Shown here piece after piece: positions 23,614 through 34,081 of a stretch of DNA of 64,000 nucleotides. The stretch comes from Pegea sp. RAD2-039. Lineage: Eukaryota; Chordata; Thaliacea; Salpida; Salpidae. A model generated the notes under the pieces. It was not told the DNA's origin and did not search any database. It worked only from the letters and a program-made list of their open reading frames with translations. The translations under genes were made by a program, and so were the position numbers. The DNA lies in the NCBI GenBank assembly GCA_034620365.1, contig JAQGEQ010000097.1, positions 310,001-374,000 on the forward strand, in the 5' to 3' direction. Each line of letters opens with the position of its first letter. The first letter of the stretch is position 1.

Positions 23614-23892
23614 ATGAATTCAATAAAAGAAGAAGTTATAATTGAAGAAAATCCAGCAAACACTGATGAATCTTATGAAATTATAGAAGAACATGAAGAT
23701 GATACTAATTTAGAATCATTATCTAATATATTACAAAAGAACAATCTGATAACAAATCAACCTAAAAGTTCGATAAAGACAATAAACTTCCCTTCAGTTT
23801 TTTCATCATCTATATCAAGTCTAAAATCATTTGCTAGAAGGTCTCTTTCAAAAGATGAAGGTATTTATGAATTTATATTTGAATATTTATAA
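23614..23892 (+). CDS. Small acidic ORF behind GDPD, unknown
   Basis: A 92-aa frame starts 65 nt after the GDPD stop: MNSIKEEVIIEENP, then an acidic stretch (EIIEEHEDDTNLE) and a basic Ser-rich stretch (SLKSFARRSLSKDEG). Family not recognised. An equally good model splices at 23860 (donor after AAAGATGAAG) to an acceptor TATTTAAG at 24776. That second exon (24777-24808) ends AANLFENLLK with a stop one nucleotide before the ATG of the next gene, and also gives 92 aa. The intron would contain the dispersed repeat at 23.96 kb. Coding status rests on composition and context only. Confidence 0.4.
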   Translation: MNSIKEEVIIEENPANTDESYEIIEEHEDDTNLESLSNILQKNNLITNQPKSSIKTINFPSVFSSSISSLKSFARRSLSKDEGIYEFIFEYL

Positions 23893-23957
23893 TGAGTTGA
23901 TATTTTAATTTAGTTTTTATAAACTTTTTGATATTATTTTGTTAGTCATATATTATA

Positions 23958-24270
23958 TATTCAACGCATGGCTGCGAGTGATAAATTCTACAGCAAATAA
24001 AAACAATATTAGCAGAAAGATAATGAAAAGGTCTTTAGCATCACAGTTTAGTGTAATTGATAAAAAAGAATAGAAACACTGCAGAGGTATCAGTAAATGT
24101 CAATTGTGAATCAAATAAGTGAAGAAAATGTCAATTATTAAATAAAAAATTATCTAAATCATATTTTTAAGCAAATTTCCTAAGCAGGTTTGATATAGTG
24201 ATGTAAGCGGGAAGAATATTTCAAACTGTTAGTTGGTTTTATATTCAGTTAGCCTCTTATTAAAAGGCTT
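23958..24270 (+). repeat. Dispersed short repeat copy
   Basis: The copy begins TTCAACGCATGGCTGCGAGTGA, contains GCAGAAAGATAATGAAAAGG, AGAATAGAAACACTGCAGAGG, TATCAGTAAAT and GTGAATCAAATAAGTGAAG, and extends to about GTGATGTAAGCGGGAAG. It is shared with copies at 34.08, 46.14 and 63.54 kb, all in plus orientation. It has no ORF, so it is non-autonomous. Confidence 0.75.
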
Positions 24271-24809
24271 TCATTTGCTACCCAGAAATAGATGATGTCA
24301 TCAAGTTTTCAATTTATTAAATATGTATATAAATCCAAAAAACTTTTAACTAGTAGATACAATTTTCAAAATTATCTGTTAAAAATAAAAGATACTTTAA
24401 TAAATCTGTTGATTAATATAATTAAAAATGATGAAAATTGTAGAAAACTAGTTTTAATCTGCAAATAAAATGATTTTTTTCTGAGCATTTGAAAAACTCA
24501 TGAATTATTGATGACACTATACACAGTATAATTTTTCAAAGAAAGTTTTTTAAAGCATTCTTACTTCACCTTTCTTTGTCTATATGCTAAGATCTAATGA
24601 AGTATTTTTTGAAAATTAGTTCTATTTTCTTTATCAAGAACAGTTTTTATTTAAATATTAAAGTGAATTTTTTAAATATTTAAAAATATGTTGATTTAAT
24701 TGAAAATTTTAGGAAATAATCGATTTTTTTTAAATGTTTAATAATTTGCATGGGTGAAATTTTTTATGTATTTAAGCAGCAAATTTATTTGAGAACTTGT
24801 TGAAGTAAG

Positions 24810-25997
24810 ATGAAGAAGCATTATGTCTCACCCACTGATAAAAAATTAGCTTTAGCTGCAGCATTTTTTCCAAAAAATTATAGAAAAGAAGTTACTGAAC
24901 CAAAATATTCAAAATCTTTAAATAATATTGCAAAAAACTCAAAAAACCTTGGAATGAAAAAACCAGCACCAAGGTCTATGAGTTCAATTGAAGAAGAGAA
25001 CTGGAAGATTTCATTCTGTGGAATAAGATCAGTTCAAATTTCAGATGATGAAGATGAGACTAACTTACAATCACAAGCAATTAAAAACTCAAATAAATTA
25101 TTAAGAAAATCTTACAGTTGTCAACCAACAATAGTTGGTAATAAAGAACCAGACAATAATTTACCATCCCCCCCAATTCCAGTCCCTTTGAGAGGAAGTA
25201 GGAAACGGAAATCGAACTTCCGGAACAGTGGAGGATACTTTTTTGATAAATACATGAAGAGACTTCGTGAAAAGTGTTCACTAAACATACACAGATGCCA
25301 AAGTGTTGATGTAGTTGATGATTTAGTTGATTTAGATCATGAAGAAAAAGTATCAACAATTACAAGCATGAAAAATAACAGAGAAGATCTAGCTGGGATT
25401 GATGTGGATCATAGGATCACTCCTATTAATAGACCTCAAGATCTTCCTCTCTGTTTCACTAATTTTGATTGTGATGATTTGTATCCTCTTCGATTTGGCT
25501 CTTCTCAATGTTGGAACACAGAAAAGCTCATTTCGTTCGAGTCTGTAATTGACTCTTCATCACTGGATGTTGATCCTCATAAAGAAAAGTTTTATGATCA
25601 ACATCCACCAGTGTTTTGGGGAGATGCAATCTCAGGAGATGAAGAAGCTTTTTTTGATCAGTCAAATACTTCAAGTGTAATCAACAATTTGGTGACTTCT
25701 TGTAGATACAGTGATACAAACAGTGAAACCTTGAAAGCAATGGAAACCCTCTATCTGTGTAATTTTAAAGTCTCTACAAATGGTGATTGGTTATGTTTAA
25801 AAGAAGTCTTAGATGATGCTACGTTAGGAGATCCTTTTTTTGCTAATAGCTTAGAAGGTGAAGGAGCAACTCACCAAAACTCATTTTCAACAAAACTTTT
25901 TTTTTCAAATTTTGATTTTTTTTATGTTTCAGTTGAATTGGATAAAGATGAAGATGATAGTCAACTGAATATTGAGAAAAGAAATCTGATTGGTTAG
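24810..25997 (+). CDS. Uncharacterised 395-aa protein
   Basis: Family not recognised. The protein begins MKKHYVSPTDKKLALAAAFF and is Ser-, Asp- and Lys-rich. It has a basic segment (PLRGSRKRKSNFR, about 126-138), an acidic run (VVDDLVDLDHEEK) and a more ordered C-terminal block (LKAMETLYLCNFKVSTNGDWLCLKEVLDD, about 305-335) that looks like a conserved domain core. No membrane segment or signal peptide is seen. A 75-nt stretch (25858-25932) has GT...TTTCAG borders and a multiple-of-three length, so it may be an intron that happens to stay open; removing it joins ANSLE to VELDKDEDD. The stop is only about 40 bp before the RUFY upstream region that was duplicated. Confidence 0.72.
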   Translation: MKKHYVSPTDKKLALAAAFFPKNYRKEVTEPKYSKSLNNIAKNSKNLGMKKPAPRSMSSIEEENWKISFCGIRSVQISDDEDETNLQSQAIKNSNKLLRKSYSCQPTIVGNKEPDNNLPSPPIPVPLRGSRKRKSNFRNSGGYFFDKYMKRLREKCSLNIHRCQSVDVVDDLVDLDHEEKVSTITSMKNNREDLAGIDVDHRITPINRPQDLPLCFTNFDCDDLYPLRFGSSQCWNTEKLISFESVIDSSSLDVDPHKEKFYDQHPPVFWGDAISGDEEAFFDQSNTSSVINNLVTSCRYSDTNSETLKAMETLYLCNFKVSTNGDWLCLKEVLDDATLGDPFFANSLEGEGATHQNSFSTKLFFSNFDFFYVSVELDKDEDDSQLNIEKRNLIG

Positions 25998-26071
25998 TTG
26001 AGATGTTTATATTTTGTAGAAATATTTCGTGTTTGTTTCATAAACCGAAGCATCCAAACTTGCTTCCTGAC

Positions 26072-26082
26072 TGCGCATGCGC
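26072..26082 (+). promoter_or_regulatory. NRF1-like palindrome upstream of RUFY
   Basis: TGCGCATGCGC matches the palindromic NRF1 recognition motif and stands out in an AT-rich genome. It lies about 300 bp before the RUFY ATG and is preserved in the inverted copy at 7.12 kb. Function is inferred from the motif and position only. Confidence 0.4.
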
Positions 26083-26256
26083 TTTGATTATAGCAGCGTA
26101 ACCATCTTTAGATCTAGCCCAGTGACCTGGGACAGTGGTCAACAGATTGTCCCTTTCTGTCCCATAACCACAAGACAGTGGCACTATTTACTTGTAGTTG
26201 GGGAAGATATTTTCCGCACTCGATAGATGACGTAATAAATCGCGACGTGTCTTCGA

Positions 26257-26315
26257 TGACGAGATGGGGTTCGAACCCACGTGATCAAATCGCGATGGAT
26301 TCGTCCGTCTCGTCA
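26257..26315 (-). pseudogene. tRNA-Ser-like relic lacking the D arm (copy 2)
   Basis: On the minus strand the acceptor halves TGACGAG and CTCGTCA pair perfectly over 7 bp. The T arm is complete (GTGGG, loop TTCGAAC, CCCAT), with a B-box-like GGTTCGAAC. Only 28 nt separate acceptor and T arm, so the D arm and A box are gone and the anticodon arm is compressed. It lies antisense within the RUFY upstream region. Confidence 0.42.
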
Positions 26316-26385
26316 CCACAAATGTTGTCACAACATTTTAATTTGAAATATTCAAAGATTAATAATTGATATTTATTAAATAGGA

Positions 26386-29300
26386 ATGGCAAAGTTGAGT
26401 ATCAAGGGTTTGATAGAATCATCTTTATCTGCCGGACATATACTCGATAGTGACTTTGAACCTTTACAACAATTCTTTGTTATTATTGAATATGTGATGA
26501 GGCATGGTTTGAAAGGTATTCAATCTTCTAAACAACTTTCAATTTCAAATCTCCGTCGATTTTCAGCTCCTAAAAACTTCTTTGTTCAAAACAAATATTT
26601 TTGGCCAGTTTTGGAAAATGTTGACAAATTTGCTGAAGAAGCTTTTGAAATAACAGACAGCGTCAAGAACCTGCCTGAAATCAGGTTGTTTAGTTGCTAA
26701 ATATCACAATTTATCATTAATATTTGAATTAAACTGTAGAACAAACCTGGGCAAAGGTAGAGCTTGGTTGAGGTTGGCACTAATGCAGAAGAAACTTGCT
26801 TATTACATAAAAGTAATCGTTGAAAACAAACAGTTTTTCAGGTGAATATAGTAAAAGTAGAATTGCACTTTTTATGAATGAATTTTTAGTGAATGGTACG
26901 AACATGACGCCCTGTTAATGTCAGATGAAGGTTCTGTTTTCATCGGTTATCTGGTTGGATTGAATTGTATTGACGCAAATTTGTGTATGAAAGGAGACGA
27001 TTTAGATAATTTGGTAATTTGTGGATTTTATTGTAAAATATCTTTCAATTTTTCGTGTTTCAGGTTACAGTTATAGATTACAGCTTGTATATGAAGGGTT
27101 CAAAAAGAAGCTGGACAAGCAGCTCATTTGAAAGTGAAGAAAAAGAAAATGTTGAAGTTGAAAGTAAAGATAAAACAATTCAAAGACTCACAGATCAAAA
27201 AAACTATCTCGAGGAACGGAACAGGTACTCGAGTATCAATTTAACTTCCAACTCAAACATCTTCATCTTTAAAGACATTTAGAAGGATCATCTAGTAGCT
27301 TGTTGAAGAGATCAGAATATCTGGAAGTTGTAAACAACAAACTGGAAAGTGAATTGAAAGCAGCTAATATCCAACTTGCATCTCTTCAGGAAGATCGAAA
27401 AAAAATCGTTTCAGAAAAAGAACATTTAACTGCAACACACCAGAAAACTTTAGAGGTAAGATCCTAAGTTGATGAAGAGTTTTTTAAATTGATCTCTTAC
27501 AAGGATCGTGAGAAAGATCTCGACTTTGAAAGAGAAACTCTTCGAAATTCTAAAGTTGAACTGGATGAGATGTTCCAGCAAATCCAAAAACAACTCCGAC
27601 ACGAGATAGCGATGAGACAGGTTTGATTCCTCATCACTAAATCTTATCTTTATGATCTGCGGTTTAGGATGTAGAGAGGGAACTAGAGCTGCAGATGTCT
27701 TTGAAACAAGATGTAGAAATGGCGATGAAGTTATTAGAAAAAGATGTATATGAGAAGCAAGATGGAGTTGTGACTCTTCGGGAGCAACTAGATGGTGTAA
27801 AAGCGATCAATTTAGAAATGTTCAAGAAGTTACAAGTGATATAGATGATGTAAGATCAAAGATTGTGTCTTATTGTTGATCTCTAGGAGAAAACAGCTCT
27901 TGAAGAAGAAAAAAGTAGACGACTGATAGACGTTGAAGGTGAAACACAAAAGTTGGCGACAAAAGTTGTTAAAATGCAGCAACAGTGGGTTCCTATTTTC
28001 AACTTGTTGTTTTCAAATTTCATTTTTATCTTTCTCCTGATCTTCATCTTCTCCTGATCTTCATCTTCTCCTGATCTTCATCTTCCCTCCTGATCTTCAT
28101 CTTCTCCTGATCTTCATCTTCCTCTTCATCTGATCTTCATCTTCTCCTGATCTTCATCTTCTCCTGATCTTCATCTTCTTCTGATCCTCATCTTCTCCTG
28201 ATCTTCATCTCCCTCCTGATCTTCATCTCCCTGATCTTCATCTTCCTCTTCATCTGATCTTCATCTTCTCCTGATCTTCATCTTCTCCTGATCTTCATCT
28301 TCTCATGATCTTCATCTTCTCCTGATCTTCATCTTCTTCTGATCCTCATCTCCTCCTGATCTTCATCCTTTTCTGATCTTCATCTTCTTCTGATCTTCAT
28401 CTTTCTCCTGATCTTCATCTTCTGATCTTCATCTTCTCCTGATCTTCATCTTCTTCTGATCCTCATCTCCTCCTGATCTTCATCCTTTTCTGATCTTCAT
28501 CTTCTCCTGATCTTCATCTTCTTCTGATCTTCATCTTCTCCTGATCGTCATCTTCTTCTGATCCTCATCTTCTCCTGATCTTCATCTTCTCATGATCTTC
28601 ATCTTTATCTGATCTTCATCCTTTTCTGATCTTCATCTTCTCCTGATCTTCATCTTCTCCTGATCTTCATCTTCTCCTGATCTTCATCCTTTTCTGATCT
28701 TCATCTTCTCCTGATCTTCATCTTCTCCTGATCTTCATCTTCTCATGATCTTCATCTTCTCATGATCTTCATCTTCTCCTGATCTTCATCTTCTTCTGAT
28801 CTTCATCTCCTCCTGATCTTCATCCTTTTCTGATCTTCATCTTCTCCTGATCTTCATCTTCTTCTGATCTTCATCTTCTCCTGATCGTCATCTTCTTCTG
28901 ATCCTCATCTTCTCCTGATCTTCATCTTCTCATGATCTTCATCTTCTCCTGATCTTCATCCTTTTCTGATCTTCATCTTCTCCTGATCTTCATCTTCTCC
29001 TGATCTTCATCTTCTTCTGATTGTCATCTTCTCCTGATCTTCATATCTCTTCTGATCTTCTTCCTGATCCTCATCTTTTGATCTTCATCTTCTCATGATC
29101 TTCATCTTCTCCTGATCTTCATCTTCTCCTGATCTTCATCTTCTTCTGATCTTCATCTTCTCCTGATCTTCATCTTCTCATGATCTTCATCTTCCTGATC
29201 TTCATCTTTTATCTTCATCTTTTATGATGCAGACTGCATGAAGTTGAGAATCAACTGAAAGTTGCTGCAGAAAGAGTTGATGAGCTTTCAGGAGATCTGG

Positions 29301-29959
29301 AAGAAAGTAACAAGCTTCGGTGAGTCCAGGAAGATCTCTGTAAAGATCTCACATCTTCATCATTTCGCAGCAAGACACAATCCACAAATCTTCAGATCGA
29401 AAAAGAGTGGAGAGAAGCTCTCCAATCTCAGATAGAAAGTCACGAAGACGAGAAATCGAATCTTCGCGAGCAACTTCGTCGACTTGACAGCGTCACAAAC
29501 GAACTGGAAGAGATGAAGAAGCAACGAGACCGATTACACGAAGCAAATCTTGAACAAGAACTCACCATCCAAGATCTTGCTGGACATCTAGGGCAGTAAG
29601 TGAAGATCTTCTGTAATCTTTCACTGATTCTTCTTTAAAGATCAAAACAAGAAATTGGAGAAATTAAAGAAGTTCAAAAATCAGTGGTGTCAAGTACTTG
29701 GGAGAAAGATAAGATGGTGACTGAATGTAGTCAGTGTAATAAAGCTTTCAATATTAGTAGAAGAAAGGTAAAGATGAAGATCAAATGATTTGAGATTAAT
29801 CTCTTTCAATTTCAGCATCATTGTCGAAATTGTGGGCAGATCTTTTGTAATTCTTGTAGTGATAATGTAATGGCGTTAGCATCTTCAGCAAAGCCAGTTC
29901 GTGTTTGTGATACTTGTTATACTAATCTTTTACAACGTTTCTCAGTTAATATCTCTTAA
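26386..29959 (+). CDS. RUFY: RUN and FYVE domain-containing protein (RUFY family)
   Basis: Thirteen exons (26386-26515, 26567-26684, 26740-26841, 26890-27013, 27064-27224, 27296-27455, 27504-27620, 27668-27835, 27887-27984, 29233-29319, 29371-29595, 29641-29767, 29816-29959) give 586 aa. The N-terminal RUN domain starts [13 protein letters not shown] and includes [30 protein letters not shown] and [16 protein letters not shown] long coiled coil follows, then a C-terminal FYVE finger (about 517-578) with WEKD, the basic RRKHHCRNCG patch and RVCDTC, which in this family binds PI3P on early endosomes. RUN domains bind small GTPases, so the expected role is endosome tethering or transport. Most introns are 45-75 nt, but the ninth is 1.25 kb because of a minisatellite. 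The junction 27224/27296 is the least certain; it was chosen to keep frame. A TTAAATAG acceptor-like site lies 2 nt before the ATG. Confidence 0.95.
28021..29225 (+). repeat. 17-bp minisatellite in a RUFY intron, about 70 copies
   Basis: Tandem units of 17 bp, typically GATCTTCATCTTCTCCT with variants at the last five positions (CTTCT, CTCAT, TTTCT, CTCCT), fill most of the intron between 27985 and 29232. Some units are shortened or fused. The plus (sense) strand is almost purely pyrimidine apart from GA and single A positions. The period is not a multiple of three, which agrees with a non-coding location. Confidence 0.95.
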
Positions 29960-31414
29960 TACTCTTCTTGTTGTTGTTGAACTTTTTTCAAATTGATTCT
30001 GTTTGCGTGGTCGACTCATTTTTGTTAATTTATCATTTCATTCGAATCAATCTTTTAATCTTTAAAGCATCTTTCTTTGCCTTGATCATTTTAAAACATT
30101 AAAATATTCAACAATATTTTCAATTTTGAAATATTCTAACAAAAAGAAGTTAAATAATTTTTTCTTCAACAGAATTTTATTTAAATTTTGAAAAAGTTTT
30201 CTGAAATTATTTTAATATTTTTTATTTTTCATCAAAAAGAAACAGAATAAATTTCCCAAATTTTTAAATCATTTTTTATATATCTCTTGATAGTTCAATC
30301 AACAAATTTACTTTTACAAACTTTCTACTTTCATTTCACAAATTAAAAACTATGAATAAAAAGCCTTAAGAATAAAGTATGTTTGGATAACTTGTCGGTT
30401 TCACAACAAAATTAATTTCAAAATGAATCACTTTTTAGTTGATAAAAGGTTTAAGAATAAAAGTTCCAAGTGAATTTGTTGATGAAACGAAAAGTTTGGG
30501 AAAAATCATCTACTGAAAGATGAAACTTTTTTTCTAGACTCAATTTTGCTCTCATAAAAATCTCGCCAAAAGTTTATGATCATAATTACTCGGAACAACT
30601 TATAATTAAAATTGGAAAGAAATTGCTTTTAGGAAAAGTTTTGATGCTCAACTAAATTTGAAAACTTTTTAAACCTTTCTAAACCTTTTTTCTAATTTTC
30701 AAACTAATGTTACCCACAACATTTACTTCCATCAACTATCTTCTACTTTTAACTTTCTTTGTTTATAGTGATCGCTCTTTACTTCGATTGCTTGTGTAAG
30801 TTTACCTCAGTTACCTGATTGGTTTCTGAAAAACAAATAAACCAAGATGATGATAATAATATCCAAAAAAAGTCAGTAAGTTTAGTGATCTAAAAAATAG
30901 CTCAAATTAAATACTAAGATATATATATGATAAAACTTTATAAGGAACAACAAACTAATAATCAGTTGTGGCAAAATAGAAATTACAGAAAACAACTTCA
31001 ACGCGTAAAATTATAAACAGTTAATTAATATAAGTTTAACCTTTAAATTTTTAATTAATTAATTTTTTTTTAATTTTTGAGACAAAAAAGAGAATGGTTA
31101 TTATCATTCTAAATCTTATATTAAACAAAATACGCTACTTGAAAGATATAAAAGTTGTTTTAGGGCAAATTAATTTGTATGACAACTAATATAAACTAGA
31201 AATATTTTGAAAAAAATAAATCATTGTATAGAAATAAATTTAATTTATTAAATAAAAAATTCCAATCACAGATAGTAATAAATTGTTTTATATACAATTC
31301 AATATTCAAATTTTATCTAGTTTCGTTTTTGCACGAGCCCATATTAGTACAAAAAAACAAGTAATAAAATAAAATCTTGTTTCATAGTAAGTTTAGCATT
31401 AGATTTTATTTATC
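29960..31414. other. Intergenic region RUFY to PTPMT1
   Basis: RUFY 3' untranslated sequence probably occupies the first few hundred bases; an AATAAA occurs near 30246. No exon is supported on either strand in the remainder. Confidence 0.4.
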
Positions 31415-32515
31415 ATGTCTTTACTACAACGGTCTTTCTTCTACCCAAGTTTATTTTATAATGTTATCATCGAAAAATTAACTTCTCGTCTTCGATATAA
31501 TCGAATAGATGAATTTGTAGTATTAGGAGGACTTCCTTTCAATTCTTTAAAGTTTCATTTAATTAATAATGAAAATGTGAGAGGTATTGTTACATTAAAT
31601 GAAGATTTTGAGCTTGAAAATTTTGTTCCAACTGAGCATGAGTGGAGATCTTCAGGAGTAGATTATCTTCAACTTCCAACGGTTGATTTTACTGCTTCGC
31701 CTTCTCAGGTTTTTACTTTTTTTAAAATAAATTTCTTTAAATATTTTGAAAAAAATTTTTATAAATTTTTTTTTATGATTTTTAAATTTTTCTTATTTTT
31801 TAAAATGTTTTATTTTTTTAATCCTTAATCTATTAAAACATATTTAATTAGTTTAAAAGTCTTTCAAACAATTTTTTTGAAGTATTTTTGTTGAAAAACA
31901 ACAATTTTTTTTAAGTTTTATTTTTTCAGATCAGAATTAATGCTAAAAATTATAAATTGTTATTCTTTTTATTAAAAAACTTTTTTGTAAAATTTTAAAC
32001 TTAAAAAAATAATCTGTTTTTAAATGATAAAAAATAGTCCTTTTTTATTAATATTTTTATAGAATAATATTTACTTAACTTCATATAAAAATTATATCCA
32101 AACATGATATTAGAATATAGAAATATTTTCAGAATTATATTTTTCAAGAACTTTATCATAATAATTATAATTTATTTGTTTTTAGCAACATATAAATGAT
32201 GCAGTTTCATTTATAAATGAGCATCGTTCGAATGGGGACACAGTTTATGTTCATTGTAAAGCTGGCCGTACTAGAAGTGCTACAATTGTTGCTTGTTACA
32301 TGATGCTGGTAAATTTCATTTATTTAGAAAATTCGTAAATAGTTTTAAAGATGTTAATTTTTATTTAGAATTATGGCATGACTCCTTCTGAAGCTGTGGA
32401 AGATATTAAACAGAAAAGACCACAGATTTGGTTGAGGCAAACACAAATGGACTCTATAATCAACTTCTACGAAACAAATTGTCATAAAGATTCAAATCAT
32501 CCAAAAGTTTTATGA
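31415..32515 (+). CDS. PTPMT1: Mitochondrial phosphatidylglycerophosphatase, dual-specificity phosphatase fold (PTPMT1)
   Basis: Three exons (31415-31708, 32186-32308, 32369-32515) encode 187 aa. The start [13 protein letters not shown], then [15 protein letters not shown] and [13 protein letters not shown], follow PTPMT1. The signature is [12 protein letters not shown] with Cys122 and Arg128 (CX5R). The C-terminal [23 protein letters not shown] matches the PTPMT1 helix and substrate region. The hydrophobic N-terminus is typical of the family's inner-membrane targeting. The enzyme dephosphorylates phosphatidylglycerophosphate in cardiolipin synthesis. A short C-terminal tail ends KVL. Splice sites are canonical and the total is a whole number of codons. 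Confidence 0.94.
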
Positions 32516-33233
32516 TCTTAAAAATCTCTTCAGAATTCAAATATTTTCCTGAAAAATTTCAATCATCTATCATATATTCAATAATTAAAAATGTCTGAGT
32601 TGACCTTTCTTCTTATGATCTTATATGAGTTTCTGATTAGTCTTACCTTATTAATGACATTTAGCTAAACAAATATCAACTCATAAATTGTCTATTACCT
32701 TATTTGGATATATTTAAAAACGATTAATATGAAATCATTTAGGTTTGATGTCTGATTAAGAAAAATATTTGTAAATTCTTAGAGAGTATTAAATTACAGA
32801 AATTTAGTTTTATGAAACTCATAAAGTTTTAGTGAGATGATGTCTTAGCATAATTGAGTAATTGAAGTTTTATTAAGTTGTTGATGTGATTAATTAACTA
32901 TAAAAATTGACCTCAAATAATTTTAGAAATTCATATTCATGATATAACATTAAAAATTAAATTATTAAAAATATATGATTAACATCAAGACAAACAAAAT
33001 TAATTCTTTGAATTATTACTATGAAGTACTTGACCCAAAACATCAGTTAATTTAAACTTTTTTGAATAAAAACTGCTTTTGGTTTATTTTTCTAAACACA
33101 AGTTTTCTTAAATCTCAAATTTTTTTGGGAGTTTTCTCAAATCTAATATTTCAGTTTGACTAAAACTGTTTGAAAACAAGCTTCGAAGAACTTAGAAATT
33201 ATTTACAATTTATTGAAATCAGCTGACGACAAA
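32516..33233. other. Convergent 3' regions
   Basis: AT-rich sequence between the PTPMT1 stop (plus) and the STUM-like stop (minus). Nothing coding is seen. Confidence 0.4.
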
Positions 33234-33672
33234 TCAGTTCGATTTTTTAAACATAAGAGCTCCCCAGTAAATACTCCAAATCCAACCCAACAAAAATAAT
33301 GGAGTTGTTATTTCTTGCGCCATTCCGATCAGAATGATCAAGCAAACTCTACCGCAAGAAAAATCCTCAGAAGCACAGCAGCAAGCAGCAAGTGCAGAAA
33401 AATAAGTTCCTGAAAAATTAATTTCGTTTAAATTGTTTCTTAGAAATTAGTTTAAAAAGTAAATGTTTCTCAATCAACAATTTAGAAAGGAAATTGCTCA
33501 AAGACTTTGAAAAAAGTTTGAACTGTCATCTAGATTACTAGATTCTGAGTTTTAAGACGAATAAAAAAGATTTAATTTGATAATCTCTCTTACCCAGACC
33601 AGGGCACAAGATGTTGGCAAGACAGCAAATAAAGGCACAACATGATGACATAGTTGGAATCGTCTCTTTCAT
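33234..33672 (-). CDS. STUM/SPEC3-like small membrane protein
   Basis: Two exons (33672-33594, 33409-33234; donor GTAAGAG, acceptor TTTTTCAG) give 84 aa. The start is placed at 33672 and not at the in-frame ATG at 33651, because MKETIPTMSS aligns with the family's conserved IPxMP stretch. Family landmarks are CPGLGTYFSA (about 23-32), a second hydrophobic segment with QEITTPLFLL and the near-invariant GWIWSIYWG (68-76). The result is two hydrophobic hairpin-forming segments with very short tails and many cysteines. SPEC3 is known from sea-urchin ciliated ectoderm, and Stum is needed for mechanosensing in fly neurons; both point to sensory or ciliated cells. It is much shorter than vertebrate STUM, which has a long N-terminus. 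Confidence 0.8.
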
Positions 33673-34081
33673 TGACTCCCACTAAACATTGATTCAAATT
33701 GTTTTTATCGAGTTTTACTCACAGAAAAGATGTTATTACGCAAGATTATCGATTTTATAAAAGTACGGTTATAAAAATATCATAAATCGTTTTCAAATCG
33801 CCTTAAAAATAAACTAGTTTTGTAAATAAAATAACTTTTATTGTTTACTTTAAAATCTTAGATTTTATTTGTTTGAATAAACTACGTAGTTATTTAAAGA
33901 ACGCATTAATTTATTTGTAATTTATTATTAAATTAAATATATTTATAGTAAAAATAGTTAATTGGTAATAATAAAGTTAACTTACCATTTTTATGTAAAA
34001 AGCTTTTTCTTCAAAAAGTAAAAAAGTTTATTAAAAACAATTTCAATTTTAGAACTGAAACACAAAACAAAATATTTATTT

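Noticed and set aside
26178-26369. 63-codon ORF upstream of RUFY (also 6828-7019, minus)
   Set aside because: It overlaps the tRNA-like relic, has no domain, and its repetition only reflects the genomic duplication; it is most likely untranslated upstream sequence.
28021-29225. CRISPR-like or protein-coding repeat array
   Set aside because: Units are contiguous without spacers, the genome is eukaryotic, the period is 17 bp and the array sits between confirmed RUFY exons, so it is an intronic minisatellite.
24810-29959. A new bacterial-type defence or toxin system
   Set aside because: The split genes with GT-AG introns and animal protein families show this is animal nuclear DNA; nothing resembles a prokaryotic defence island, prophage or toxin cassette.
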